From positions 11,485,162 to 11,549,161 of the forward strand of contig BSQZ01000006.1 of NCBI GenBank assembly GCA_033239005.1: 64,000 nucleotides of DNA, given 5' to 3'. A model generated the notes under the pieces. The model was not told the origin of the DNA, made no database searches, and was given only the letters and a program-made list of their open reading frames with translations. Origin of the DNA: Lamellibrachia satsuma. Its lineage: Eukaryota > Annelida > Polychaeta > Sabellida > Siboglinidae. Below, piece after piece: positions 10,270 to 21,498 of this stretch. The translations under genes were made by a program, and so were the position numbers. Position 1 is the first letter of the stretch. Each line of letters begins with the position of its first letter.

Positions 10270-10760
10270 GTAATCGGTCACTTCCTCTCAACGGATTGCT
10301 CGGTATCTACGCTCTTGTATATAGGCGCGTGTGTGTATGTGTGTGCGTACGTGCGCGCGCGTGGGTCCGTGTGTGCATGCGTGCTTGTTTTGTGCAATGT
10401 GTAGATGGAAGTGCAAGAATACGCCACCTGCACTTAGATAACTTCCATTGAAGGATTATGAAAGCTGGTCTCCTTATTATTAACGTCGACAGATCCTTTG
10501 ATTCCCTAATGCGTATTTAGATACAGGAGCCATTAAGTCTAATTGAACAGGCATCAGGCATCAGAGCTTCTTAATATGTTGAAAGGTGCTAATGTAAACT
10601 AGACTGATAGGATGAAGGCCATTATAGTAATTATCGTCAATTGGAACCTGAAAAGAAGTGCTTCATTGAAACTGTACTCTTATCTGCTATGCTTGAATTT
10701 ACGAAATGACAATTATAGGAATGACCTCTACTCTTTTCAAAATGGGAATAGATAATGTAG
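10270..10760 (+). repeat. Repeat family X, copy 1
   Basis: Related to 18,108-18,655 and 19,110-19,437. Shared phrases include GGTCACTTC(C/T)TCTCAA, TTTGATTCC or similar, TACAGGAGCC, CATCAGAGC, TGTTGAAAGGTG, CCATTATA and CTCCACTGAAACTGTA-like text. Copies 1 and 2 carry a (TG)n-type microsatellite at the same internal position. No coding capacity is seen and the class is unknown. Confidence 0.65.
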
Positions 10761-11699
10761 CCTAGACAAGTAAATAATTACCTCCACCAGCAGGTTCTGC
10801 GTGATTCCTCGTCGCAACCGCCTATTGGCAGCAGACATACACTTGCAGCTGAACCAATTTGTCGCTTCGACATATTTGCCGGTCTCCTCTGCAGCTCAAG
10901 TTCCCAGTGCCTTTCATCGGCCCGATCTCAAGTATCATGCCCTTATAATGCCAACAGTCCCTGCATTTCTGTTTCAAACTTATATTCGGATAGTTATAAA
11001 CGGACTGTTTTTGTCATCAATAAATCAAAATAACACATCTTGTCTAGACACGCATGCGCATTGCTTGTGTGAACAGCTACGTTTAAACTCAGCGCCACTA
11101 GGCCGAGTTGTGATGAACTTGGACTTGTAGAAAATGGCACAGGTGACGTAGGTTTATCTACCTCAATGGTGGCGCCCATGGATTAAAAGAGTTGACAAGT
11201 TCAGCAACTTTTTCATAGTAAACTGGCGTGAACATGTTGATTGCAGTTAGAAACTGTTAGTTTGTGTTAACTCTTTTAGTTGCGCTGCACCAAAACAAGA
11301 ATTGTGTTTCTTTTTAACGTTATCATCAAGATTTTGTACAATATGAACTTTGTCAATACCCCATGTGTGGTTTAGCTACAAGTTTATCGAAACCTGCTTT
11401 TCTGATGCTAATCTACGGGTTTAATATATCGATTAAATTCGTCGTCATAACTTACTACAATTAGTTATTAAAGGGAATAAAAACAACGATTGCTTCAAAT
11501 CGTATTATATTTTGTCTTGCAATATACTGCTATTTCCACAACACAAAAAAATTAATTAGAATTCAGTTAATTAATAATTCCAAATAATTCCGGCCTTCCT
11601 CAATGATGCATATTTAGCTGCGGTTATCGGCAAGCTTCAATGTGACGTCATTGGTAATATGGAAGCGCAACAAGACTGTGACTTTCCATTCAATCACCT
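10761..11699. other. Intergenic stretch, nothing recognised
   Basis: The only frame of note (10,801-11,130) has no domain, signal peptide or counterpart elsewhere in the window. Confidence 0.5.
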
Positions 11700-11740
11700 G
11701 TGTCTACAGCGATAGCGGGTGTTTCGAAGAGAGCGTCATA

Positions 11741-11900
11741 ATGGTTTATTGTGTGGCATTTGGTTTTAATTAAAACAGTTGTAAGAATAGTGTAACATGT
11801 AGTTCATGTAAGTGTCCTACGCGGCCAACTTTGCTAAAGAAATGACCGCGAAAATAAAGCATCCAACTTTTTAGCCGACGAAACACAAACTTGTTTCGAC
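11741..11900 (+). pseudogene. Decayed THAP-type zinc-finger exon, copy 1
   Basis: The frame from ATG 11,741 reads MVYCVAFGFN, then a stop, then NSCKNS, CPTRPTLLKK, a stop where the conserved Trp is expected (TGA), and KIKHPTF. It aligns with the better-preserved minus-strand copy at 37,361-37,250, which reads VFCAAFGCN, SKTRVTC, FKYPTRPTLLKKWLRK. The pattern C-x3-x-G-C-x-N, then F-x-x-P-x-x-P-x-L-x-x-x-W, is the first half of a THAP domain. In this copy the second Cys is Phe, two stops are present and nothing after it encodes a protein. THAP domains occur in transcription factors and P-element-like transposases; I cannot tell which gave rise to this. Confidence 0.5.
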
Positions 11901-12199
11901 CGCGACCAGGAGAAGATGACAACCCTGAGTTATCCCGGTGCTAAACTATCTTTGAAAGAGCATGATTTGTAAAATTATTCCAGGTAGAATCCGAACTCAG
12001 TCAGCGACAAAGACAGCGTCGAGTACGTACCTCGGATCGAAGGCAAGCGGGCCTCGCAATCGGACTGCACTTCACTATCAGTGCGACCTTTTACTTTTTG
12101 ACATAATCATAAAAACGACCACATATAGCCGCCAAGCTTCTCCTCTACTATACATATACACATATCACGTTATCAAAACTTGTTCTTATTCCATATAAT

Positions 12200-13190
12200 G
12201 CTCAAACCACGTGGAGCTAGACGTAGGAGATGGCGAGTTTTTAATGCTATGTGGAAGTAAGAGTAATTGTTGTCCAAGAAAGTAAATGGTCGATGGTCGA
12301 AGGTCGAAGGTCGAAACCAAAGGCTACTGGCTTCGCTAAACTGCTATGAAAGAGCCAATTTCGAAGATGATTCTGCGATATCACTTGGCGTTAGCGGTTC
12401 TAAATCGTTACAGTTTACTTTTTACACTAATCAGCCTCAGTTAAGTATTAGTTTACTTATTTCGCATTACCAAAGTGATGGTATTATTAGTACAATTCAG
12501 CATAGCGAAACCTTGCTGCACATCATAGTAATATTTGTTGTTATAATTTTAATAAGAACCGTGACTGAAATTGTTAATTATTTAGCTCCTTTTCTCTGAA
12601 ATTCAACAATTGCGTTATATTGTATATGTTTATTATAAACTGTCATATGCAGGCGGAACTTATCAACTCGTCTGCTCACTTTCATACTCAAATCTGACAG
12701 ATAATAGTACGTCCCACCCTGTGCGTTTTGCCCCCACAAATGTTGGCCTTTTTGCCCCACATGTTCGATATTAAAATTTCACCATCTGTATATTACTGGC
12801 TTTTATCACTCGCATCCACAACATTCACAACATTAATGATTACATATTTGTCTACTGCAGACACTCAACGCGTTGTCTCAGTTTCTTATGGTTACTGCCC
12901 ACAAAACGACTTTTAGGGTGACCATTTTTATAATTTGCAGAATCAAAAGTTTGACGTAAAAAATATCGTGTGAATTTCGTTTTCTGCCACCGTATTCTAA
13001 CCAAATGTGAAGAACTGTATGTGGCTTCATTTGGCGATCTCGAAATTCTTATTTTCGCGCTGTGAAACTAGTTAGAGGATGGGCTTTATGCCCTAAAACT
13101 TGCGTTATGCCCCATGCTACTCTATGCTTTCCAGGCTGACGAAGAGACAAGCACATCCCTTGTCAACATCGCGTGAGAGACCACCCACAC
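12200..13190. other. Upstream region of the first GPCR, nothing else recognised
   Basis: Contains several short frames without domains. A frame at 12,267-12,599 has one hydrophobic stretch near its end (LLHIIVIFVVIILI) but no counterpart in the alpha partner unit, so it is not called a gene. Confidence 0.4.
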
Positions 13191-13269
13191 CATCGCGTGG
13201 TTCAAAATGACGTCGCATAGAAGCGCCGGTGCTAAGTAAGGCTTCAGCTGTTTCGACTATAAAAAAGCC
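13120..13269 (+). promoter_or_regulatory. GPCR-1 proximal promoter with CRE-like site and TATA-like box
   Basis: The 150 bases upstream of the start codon align with the 140 bases upstream of GPCR-3 (36,290-36,430, minus). Both carry CAGGCTGACGAA, ACATCCC, GAGACCAC, TTCAAAATGACGTC (a CRE-like half-site; here 13,201-13,214), and GACTATAAAAAA directly before the start codon (13,255-13,266). GPCR-4 lacks this block. The TATA-like run sits only a few bases before the ATG, so either transcription starts inside the annotated frame or the run has another role. Confidence 0.5.
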
Positions 13270-14304
13270 ATGGTTGCGCTTGGAAATGAAAGTGTCTTGG
13301 ACGGAAGGTTGAATTATTCTCGACCGCTGGCATTGAACAATGATATAACGACTAATACAACCAACGACAACTACGAAAACAACAATGGCGCAATGAACTA
13401 TCAACAACTTGCCTATGCCTTGATGGCTACGCTTGGCATATTTGGAAACGCTGTAGTTATCTTTGTCATATTACACAGCGCATCGATGCGCAATAAGTTT
13501 ACAAACATATTGATCTTAAACCAGAGCAGCATTGATTTCGCGACGTCCGTACTAATATTGATTTCGAAAGTGTTGAAAAGTTATCAACAAAACTTGGGCG
13601 GTGACATTGTATGTATACTATGGCTGAATGAACTGCTGCTGTGGAGCTTAATGGTATCGTCGTCTTACAGTCTGATGGCTGTGACCATTGAACGGTATAT
13701 GGGGATTGTGCATCCAATATTCCATCACAACTCTTTCTCAAAGAAAAATGTTATGTACTTAGCATGCGCCTCCTGGTGGCCAGGGCCGATATTGACGTTG
13801 TGTTTCATAGTACCAACTTACGATGTCATTAATGGTAGTTGTACAATGATTAAAACATCTGACCCATCGTTGAGGAGGGCAGGCGGTGTGGCGTTATTCG
13901 TAATGCAATATGTAATTCCAATTACTCTGTTTATTACATGCTACAGCAGGATATTTATACGTCTGCGAACCCAGGTACATCCGGAAGCACCACATCTTAG
14001 CCACGATGCAACGGCTAAGAAGGCGCGCGCCAGACGCAACGTTCTAAAAACTCTGTTGCTCGTCGTTATTGGATATATCCTGTGTAACACTTGGAACCAG
14101 TTAACTTTTCTTGCTTTCAATTTCGGCGCCCCTCTGGACTTCTCCAGCAATTATTATAATTTCTCCGTTATAGCGATGTTTGCTAACTGTTGCATCAATC
14201 CTTTCCTCTACGCGTTGCAATATCGCCCGTACCAGAACGAACTGCGGAAAATCTTCTGTAAACGCGATACCTCTGTTGTGAGTGAAACAGGTACTGTGCA
14301 GTGA
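13270..14304 (+). CDS. Rhodopsin-like class A GPCR 1 (intact, single exon)
   Basis: 344 residues and seven membrane segments in one exon. The N-terminus (about 45 residues) has several N-glycosylation sequons (NES, NYS, NTT). Class A landmarks are Asn60 of TM1 (FGNAVVIF), Asp89 in TM2 (LNQSSID), Cys115 at the start of TM3 pairing with Cys191 in loop 2, ERY at 141-143 in place of DRY, Trp169/170 in TM4, Pro217 in TM5, NPFLY at 310-314 and Cys330 in the tail (a possible palmitoylation site). TM6 reads LCNTWNQL and lacks the usual CWxP proline. The ATG lies in a strong GCCATGG context. Paralogs lie at 25.9, 31.6, 35.3, 55.0 and 63.8 kb. The ligand cannot be inferred; a chemosensory or peptide-type role is a guess. 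Confidence 0.92.
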   Translation: MVALGNESVLDGRLNYSRPLALNNDITTNTTNDNYENNNGAMNYQQLAYALMATLGIFGNAVVIFVILHSASMRNKFTNILILNQSSIDFATSVLILISKVLKSYQQNLGGDIVCILWLNELLLWSLMVSSSYSLMAVTIERYMGIVHPIFHHNSFSKKNVMYLACASWWPGPILTLCFIVPTYDVINGSCTMIKTSDPSLRRAGGVALFVMQYVIPITLFITCYSRIFIRLRTQVHPEAPHLSHDATAKKARARRNVLKTLLLVVIGYILCNTWNQLTFLAFNFGAPLDFSSNYYNFSVIAMFANCCINPFLYALQYRPYQNELRKIFCKRDTSVVSETGTVQ

Positions 14305-14539
14305 CACTAAGTGAAGCGTACTTTTCAGTAAAATCCACTGATGCGCGCGCGCACGAACGCATACACAAACAAACACACACTGCACGTGGTTTACTACGTG
14401 TGGTCTCTCAGTGTTTGCTATCTAAACTGACCAAAGTTTGTAGCAATTCGAGGCCTGTTTGCCTTCCTGTTCCTCACTACTGGAGGTTGGAGGTTGTGGG
14501 ACGACGTACCAGACATTTGCTACATGGCAGTTAAATTAG

Positions 14540-14866
<327 letters not shown>

Positions 14867-15109
14867 GTCTGCAGAGGAGCTCGATGTATGTGAATTAAAA
14901 TGTAGCCTATATACGAAACAAACGAATTGATATTTACAATAACAATTTGATGTGTCGTGGGAGCTGAATTTATCTGTTTTATTGTAAGAATACAACATTG
15001 GTGGATATTGTATAAGGCGAGCTGTGGCAATGTAGCTCGCAGCGACTGCGGGTAATCAAGTTCTACAAAGAGTCTATTAATTCTGTATAATATATGGGCA
15101 TGTCGACAC

Positions 15110-15860
15110 AATGTTGACGTTGCAGTTGTTGTTTCACCAATGTGTTCACGGTGAATGGTTGGTTGATACTGTTAATTTAATAATTTAGTTATGTTGTTAG
15201 TTCACTACATGATTAATGTTGAATGTTTACTAAATGCTTTGTGTTACTGGTTCAACAATATATTCAAAATGTTGGTTCACTATATAATTAATATTGTTTG
15301 TTTATTAAATGGTTCATGTTGCTGGTTCACCAACTGAGTCATGTTGTTGGTTGATTGCATAAATGATGTTGTTTGTTTACTTAATTATTTGTGTTACTGT
15401 TTCACCAATTGATTCATATTGTTGGTTCACTAAATGATTAATGTAGTTTGTTAACTAAATGTTTCGTGTTGCTGGTTCACAAACTTATTCGTGTCGATGC
15501 TTGGCTACATGGGTAATGTTGTTTGTTTACTTAATTATTCGAGTTGCTGTTTCACCAAATGATTGATATTCTTGTTTCACTAAACGGTTAGTGTTGTCTG
15601 TTTATTAATGCTTCGTGTCACTGAATCACCAGTTGATGTATATTGTTGGTTCACTACATGAATAATGTTGATTGTTTTCAAAATGATTCGTTTTGCTAGT
15701 TCACCAGTCTATTCGTGTAGCTGGTTCACCAGTTGATTTATATTGTTGGTTCACCAATTGTTTCGTGTGGTTGATTCACCAATTAATACATGTTGTTGTT
15801 TCACTTATTGATTCACGTTTTTGTTTCACTACTTAATTGTTGGCATCAATTCCCTAACTT
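15110..15860 (+). repeat. 25-bp-period minisatellite downstream of GPCR-1
   Basis: Successive 25-base monomers can be laid out directly, for example starting GTTACTGTTTCACC, ATTGTTGGTTCACT, GTAGTTTGTTAACT and GTTGCTGGTTCACA. Each has the skeleton GTTGnTnGTTnACnnAnTnATTnnT. About 30 monomers are present. Monomer types alternate in groups of three, giving a 75-base higher-order unit. The same satellite lies at 33,270-34,550 in inverted orientation. Confidence 0.85.
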
Positions 15861-15870
15861 ATTCAACTTG

Positions 15871-16269
15871 TTGAATTTGGTGACGCGCCGTTGTTTGGCG
15901 GCAAACAATCAGCTCCGTGTTTAATCTTAATTATTATACGTATTTGTTCCATTGTCAGTGATCCCATTGATACAGTCATTATCATAAACATTCAAGGAAC
16001 GGCATGTTATGTATAATGCTGCGACGTATTTAATTGATATCATTTATTTCAAGTTCAGGCTGCGTCCTTAAAATTATATTTCAAATAATTGGAACTCCAT
16101 CTGAATGTCTGACACTAGTTGAACTGTTGTTGCTGCTACGTTCAGTCGGGCACGGCTAGACATAGTTTGGTAATTCTTCTTGGAATGATTACGTACAATA
16201 GGAAAGAATTGGTTCAAATTGGAAATGCTATTGGCAACGGGCTCTACCATGGACTGGTCAATGATGTAT
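15871..16269. other. Spacer, nothing recognised
   Basis: About 400 AT-rich bases between the minisatellite and a retroelement endonuclease fragment. No gene is supported. Confidence 0.5.
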
Positions 16270-17070
16270 GTACGTGGTCTCCATTGAAACATTGCATGCG
16301 TGCTAGCACGCGGCGCGGCTGCAGGGCCGGCAGGTTAAAACATAGATCGATCTCTGTACTTGCTAACCGTCGCCTCCCTGTGGCGTCTACCGGCATTGTA
16401 CTAAAAATTACTGGTCGCTGTGTATACAACCTCCATTCCGTCGATATTGATTCTTCTCTGTGCGCACTGACTAAGCACAATCCATCTGTGTGCGTACTAC
16501 TAAACACTGGATCTGTACGAAACAAAACAACATCACTGTGTGAACATGTGTTAGAAATCGATGCTGACTTAACTTTTCTCACATAAACTTGGTTGAAACC
16601 AACAGTCAGTGCCGTTGTCTATGATCTGCTACCATCCGGTTATGGATACACTGGTGTATGCTTGTCTACAAAGTGCGGAGGAGGATTGGGCATATTACAC
16701 AAGACAACTTACGAACTCACAAAGGCACCTTCCAAACGGTTCACTATAAATAAACACATTGATATCACTTCAACCAAGACTTCCAAACCAATGCGTGTTA
16801 TTGTCATATATCGCCCGCCACTGACGTAATTCAACGACGAACTGTCTGTGCACCTCAATGAAGTTGTGATGACACATTGTGATATATTAATTACTGGTGG
16901 TTTTAATATCCACTCAATAGTGCTCCTGGAGTGGAGAAACTACACGAAATTATGGAGAGCACGTTCTTCAGCAGAATAATCATATTACCTACTCAACAAA
17001 TTGGGCCATACGTTGGATTTAGTTATCTCTCGCATTTCCGATCCAGTTGTATCTAAAGTGGCAATCGAAC
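16270..17070 (+). pseudogene. AP-endonuclease fragment of a non-LTR retrotransposon
   Basis: Across two adjacent frames the plus strand reads CVLLNTGSVRNKTTSLCEHV (catalytic Asn block), ADLTFLT followed by a stop and TWL (Glu block position), RVIVIYRPP, then a degenerate ILITGGFNIHS in place of GDFN, and LGHTLDLVISRISDP near 17,003-17,050. The order matches a Jockey/Rex1-type endonuclease. The catalytic Glu codon has become a stop and the GDFN Asp has become Gly, so it is inactive. No RT follows. Confidence 0.75.
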
Positions 17071-18107
17071 AGAATACCGTGCGTGCGTATTTATATGTGT
17101 ATATGTCTTTATCTTTCTTTCAATCTCAATGCACAATTAAAGGAATTAAAACATTTTACTTTTGTCTTGTTTTATTAAACAACTGAATATCTAGACAATG
17201 CTTTGTGCAGAGTGCTTTTAGTTAATGTAATATTAATATGAATATTAAATATTAATATGTTGCTTCGTAGCAGAAACGTTGGTGTAGCTGATGATAAAAA
17301 AGCAAAAAGTTAAGATTTCGTTCATGTGAAATTATGTTTCCAATTACGTGAAGGAGTTATACGATACTGATTATGACGCTCTGGAAAGCATTTTTTTGTG
17401 TAAATCAGGCAAATTTGACAAAGTAAGTAAATATTGTTTTTTTTTTCGCAGTGATAAATTATTTCTAGACAATACGTGAAATATTATATTTTCATATTGA
17501 GAATATAAATACTGTGTGCGTGCCATAAATGAAGAGGTCAGTATGATTTATCAACCGACTACAGACTAAACAAAATGCGATACAATGACAATAGCTATGG
17601 CACATAGCTAAAACAAATATTATATTTATGACCGTTCCATGTATCACTGATTATATTAACCCAGTATTTATATTGTTGAAAATGTGTAACGGTATTCTAC
17701 ATTGGTACTGATACACAGTTGCTTCAACAGAACACACTTCTTGTAGAAAAGAAAACGTATTATTTCTTTGCTGTTGCAATCCCGTTGTGTAAGCAAGAAC
17801 ATTTGGCGACCACGAAGGGTAATTGCTTGGATGAGGGTGGGTACCCACTTGGATTCGATTATATTTATATAACAACTTGTCTAAGACGCAAAGAATTCTC
17901 CAATTTAAGCCATCTACAATATTGCGCGGTGTTCGAATAACGAATAATTTATCCTATAGCTAACGTTTATCAATACGTTTTCCTTCTGCTGACAATAGTT
18001 GGAAACTAAACTGGTCAAGTATTCCCAAAGAAGCCAATACAACGATAAGACAATGTTTAAAAAGTCGTAGTTATTATTAATATTATCGTCTTTACTTTAC
18101 TCAATCA
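17071..18107. other. Intergenic stretch, nothing recognised
   Basis: AT-rich. Small frames such as 17,719-17,940 lack domains. No RNA gene or clear repeat is seen. Confidence 0.5.
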
Positions 18108-18655
<548 letters not shown>

Positions 18656-19085
18656 ACGTCAACATCAATGCAAAATGGCGCCAACCAACGAACGCTAACG
18701 TTAAACCACCGCAACAAACTCCACATTAGTGGCGCCACATAGTGAATGTAATGTAAGTCACTCACGATTTCACCACTGCCTCAACTTACATTTGATGTGT
18801 AGATTCTGTGCATCGTCATTTCAATTGATAAACTCATAATTTTGTTCAATAGAGCTCCCAATTTCAATTACGTGCAACTGTGGATAGTGCTTGCTTTGAA
18901 AATGACATTGTGTCGGGGAAGGCAGTGATAGTTGAGCCACTGGGTTTGTTCAGTCGCCCGTTTTTCCTAGGAAACTACAGCAGCGATACTGACATGGTAT
19001 CACACAGTGATTGAACATGTCATTAGAACGCGCTTGACATATAATAAGTGCAAAGTGTCACAACGGTTAGAACATGTGAGTTCCT
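18656..19085 (+). repeat. Repeat family Y, copy 1
   Basis: Very similar to 19,860-20,235. Shared text includes CAACAAACTCCACATTAGTG, GGCGCCACATAG, GATTTCACCACTGCCTCAAC, AGATTCTGTGCATCGTCATT, AGGAAACTACAGCAGC and GATTGAACATGT. It follows an X copy, as the second Y does, so X+Y is a tandemly duplicated composite. Confidence 0.75.
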
Positions 19086-19109
19086 TATCAGATGTCTGTT
19101 CAAAATAAG

Positions 19110-19437
19110 CTTAGCTTCGTAGTGGTGACTTATGCAAGATTATTAAACACAACATACCTTTTGATTTCCTAATTCTCTATATGCAGAAGGCATTAAGTTT
19201 CAGTAAACAAGACATCAGAGCCAGACATCTTCGGTAGTTGAAATATGGTAATGTAAACTAGACATATAGGAATAAAGCCTTTGTTATTAACTACAGTCAG
19301 TAATAATCTGCAATGCTCCACTGAAACTGTAATTTTCTCTTCTCTACTTCAATTTACGATAATAACATATAAGCGATTTCCACTGAAATGACAAGTATTG
19401 ATATGACCTCCTTTTAAGATGGGAAGAGTTACTGTAG
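19110..19437 (+). repeat. Repeat family X, copy 3
   Basis: Starts at the AGCTTCGTAGTG phrase shared with copy 2 and runs through CATCAGAGCCAGACA, GCTCCACTGAAACTGTAA and ACAAGTATTGA. It lacks the microsatellite half. About 420 unrelated bases lie between it and the second Y copy. Confidence 0.7.
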
Positions 19438-19859
19438 GTATTAATTTTAAAGAAGCATATAAATAAAACACTAAGCATTTTATATTAATCATTTCCCAAC
19501 CATAAATATGTTATATGTTCTAAAATTAAAGTGACATGTGGCGCACGATACAATTACTTTGATAAAGGAACTCCGCCAACATATTATACATTGTTAACTG
19601 ACGACACAAAAAGCACCAAATCTTTCAGAAGTAAATTACGATTTTATTACATATAAGAGTTATACTGCTCAAATACGCTCTGAGGCAATCGTTTGATAAA
19701 TGTTACGAAGCTGACCAAGCGAGTGTCTGTTTTCCAGGGGGAAAACAGGTAATGTCCCTGGGGGAGTAAGAGAAAACAGATCTTTGGATAGTCATCGTTC
19801 ATTGTATCTATTTACTGCCTAATTTCTGGTTGTTGTGAATTCATGAGTCACGCTTAAAA

Positions 19860-20235
19860 GCGGCTGCAAGTTGTTACATCAACAACAATGCACAATGGCG
19901 CCAATTAGCTAACGCTATCATTAAACGACAATAACAAACTCCACATTAGTGGCGCCACATAGGGAATGTAATGCAAGTCACTGACGATTTCACCACTGCC
20001 TCAACTTACATTTGATGTGCAGATTCTGTGCATCGTCATTTTCTGCGTTGAGAATGACGTTGTTTAGGGGACGGCAGTGTTAGTTGAGCCATTGGGTGTC
20101 TTGAGCCACCCGTGTTTCCCAGGAAACTACAGCAGCTACAGTTACATGGTACAACCCCGTGATTGAACATGTACTTATAATGCGTTTGACCTGCAATAAG
20201 TGCCTTTTGTATCAATGGTTAGAAAATGTTAAAAG
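19860..20235 (+). repeat. Repeat family Y, copy 2
   Basis: Second copy of the segment described at 18,656-19,085. It lacks about 60 internal bases present in the first copy (the segment holding TTGTTCAATAGAGCTCCC). Confidence 0.75.
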
Positions 20236-20431
20236 TATGTTTTTTTTAAGTTTATCGAAAGTTTGTGTGTTCATGATTATTCGTCATGGCAATACAATGG
20301 GACAGTCCGGCCAGATATCTCACATGACCAAAGAATCATGGGGTCTGCATCCCCTGGGTGTCCGTCCAGCCCTTCTGAAATCTTGGCCATCCTATTATTT
20401 TAGAAACGTGGAGAAAGCGTGTTGGTTGGTA

Positions 20432-20590
20432 GGTGACGTGTTTCTTTGTTCGTGCTACGAGACAACAACGCCCCACGAAGGGATAATGCTTCTAATTAGT
20501 CAGAGACCCTCCTTTAATTGGTCAGCTTACCTTTCCGCAGGACCCCTGTAACTATTCTCCCCGTAGCCTCCCAAAGATGCATTGGTCAGC
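20432..20590. repeat. Left terminal direct repeat of the YR retrotransposon
   Basis: Pairs with 23,963-24,235 in the same orientation. The right copy is longer because the segment beginning GGGATAATG is duplicated inside it. Confidence 0.6.
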
Positions 20591-20675
20591 TGTTCAGTCA
20601 TAATCTGGCCCATTTATAACTATATGCTTCAATTTGTGTCAGAACACCACAACAACTCATGCAAAAAAGCTCCAT

Positions 20676-21190
20676 ATTTATTATTCATCATGGCAATAAA
20701 ATATGACTTTGTTACAAAATATGTAAGAGTAAAAATCCAAAGAAAGCCAGACAAAATGCTGTATCTAGGACTCAGTTGTCACATGGGCCTAAGAAACCTG
20801 ATCTTAGAACATTACAAATTTTACTTAAAATCTCTGCTGTAATGGGTAGCTTGGTTTTAACTACATTATCGTGCGATTTGTTTACTGCTTTTATAATAGT
20901 TTGCAAACGCAGGAATGGCTGGCCATTTACAAAACAGCATGGATCCTGAAAACTTGCCTTGATACAAGAAAACCTAATACCTGCTAGCTATGTATTTATG
21001 GTAAACTACTTTAACTGTAATAAACTAAAAATGTGTGCTACAAAGATGTTGATAATTTCTTGGGTTAGGGTGTTGGGTGTGTAGGCCTCAAGCTTCCAAT
21101 TGGATACATATCTAAAAAATCTTCGAAATGCTATAACACCTGCTTCATATACTGTCCTTGTATATTTGTTTATTGGCATATCCCATAGCT
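20676..21190 (-). pseudogene. Tyrosine recombinase N-terminal domain (DIRS-like), decayed
   Basis: The minus strand reads LWDMPINKYTRTVYEAGVIA, then FRRFFRYVSNWK, LTQEIINIFVAHIFSLL and a stop. It continues with LAGIRFSCIKA, LPITAEILSKICNVLRSGFL and TAFCLAFFGFL. This is the helical DNA-binding domain followed by the start of the catalytic domain of DIRS/Ngaro recombinases. In relatives the last motif continues R-x-G-E with the first catalytic Arg; here it reads LLLHIL, so the Arg is gone. The His-x-x-Arg and Tyr blocks are absent. Confidence 0.55.
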
Positions 21191-21201
21191 GGTCAAGTAC
21201 G

Positions 21202-21498
21202 CTACGTAATACAAATCACATCCGAGGCCGAAGGAATTGAACATTGGCAGGGTTTGAATGCTGCCCCGGGTGCGAGCTTTCTGAATGTGCTGACCTGGAA
21301 CCGATATAGTGCATCAGCAATTTTATTATTAATACTTGGGATGTGTTTAGCAATAACTATAAAGTTCCCGGATGCAGTACACCATGTTAAGAACCTCATT
21401 AATATCATAATGGATTGAACTTTATATCTATCCTTGTTAATGACATGGACAGTAGCTTCATTATCACAGTAGAAGAGATATTGCACTCCGATCCCCAT
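21202..21498 (-). pseudogene. RNase H domain of the YR retrotransposon
   Basis: 98 codons. The motif LFYCDNEATVHVINKDR has the catalytic Asp, followed by IMILMRFLTWCTASGNFIVI and AKHIPSINNKIADALYRFQ, the strand/helix order and AKHIPG-N-ADALSR spelling of DIRS-type RNase H. Just upstream in element order the strand reads KPLHHYVRLNKECPLD and MWRRFITVWNGVASF, the linker between RT and RNase H in this class. There are stops between these pieces, so no active enzyme is predicted. Confidence 0.7.
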
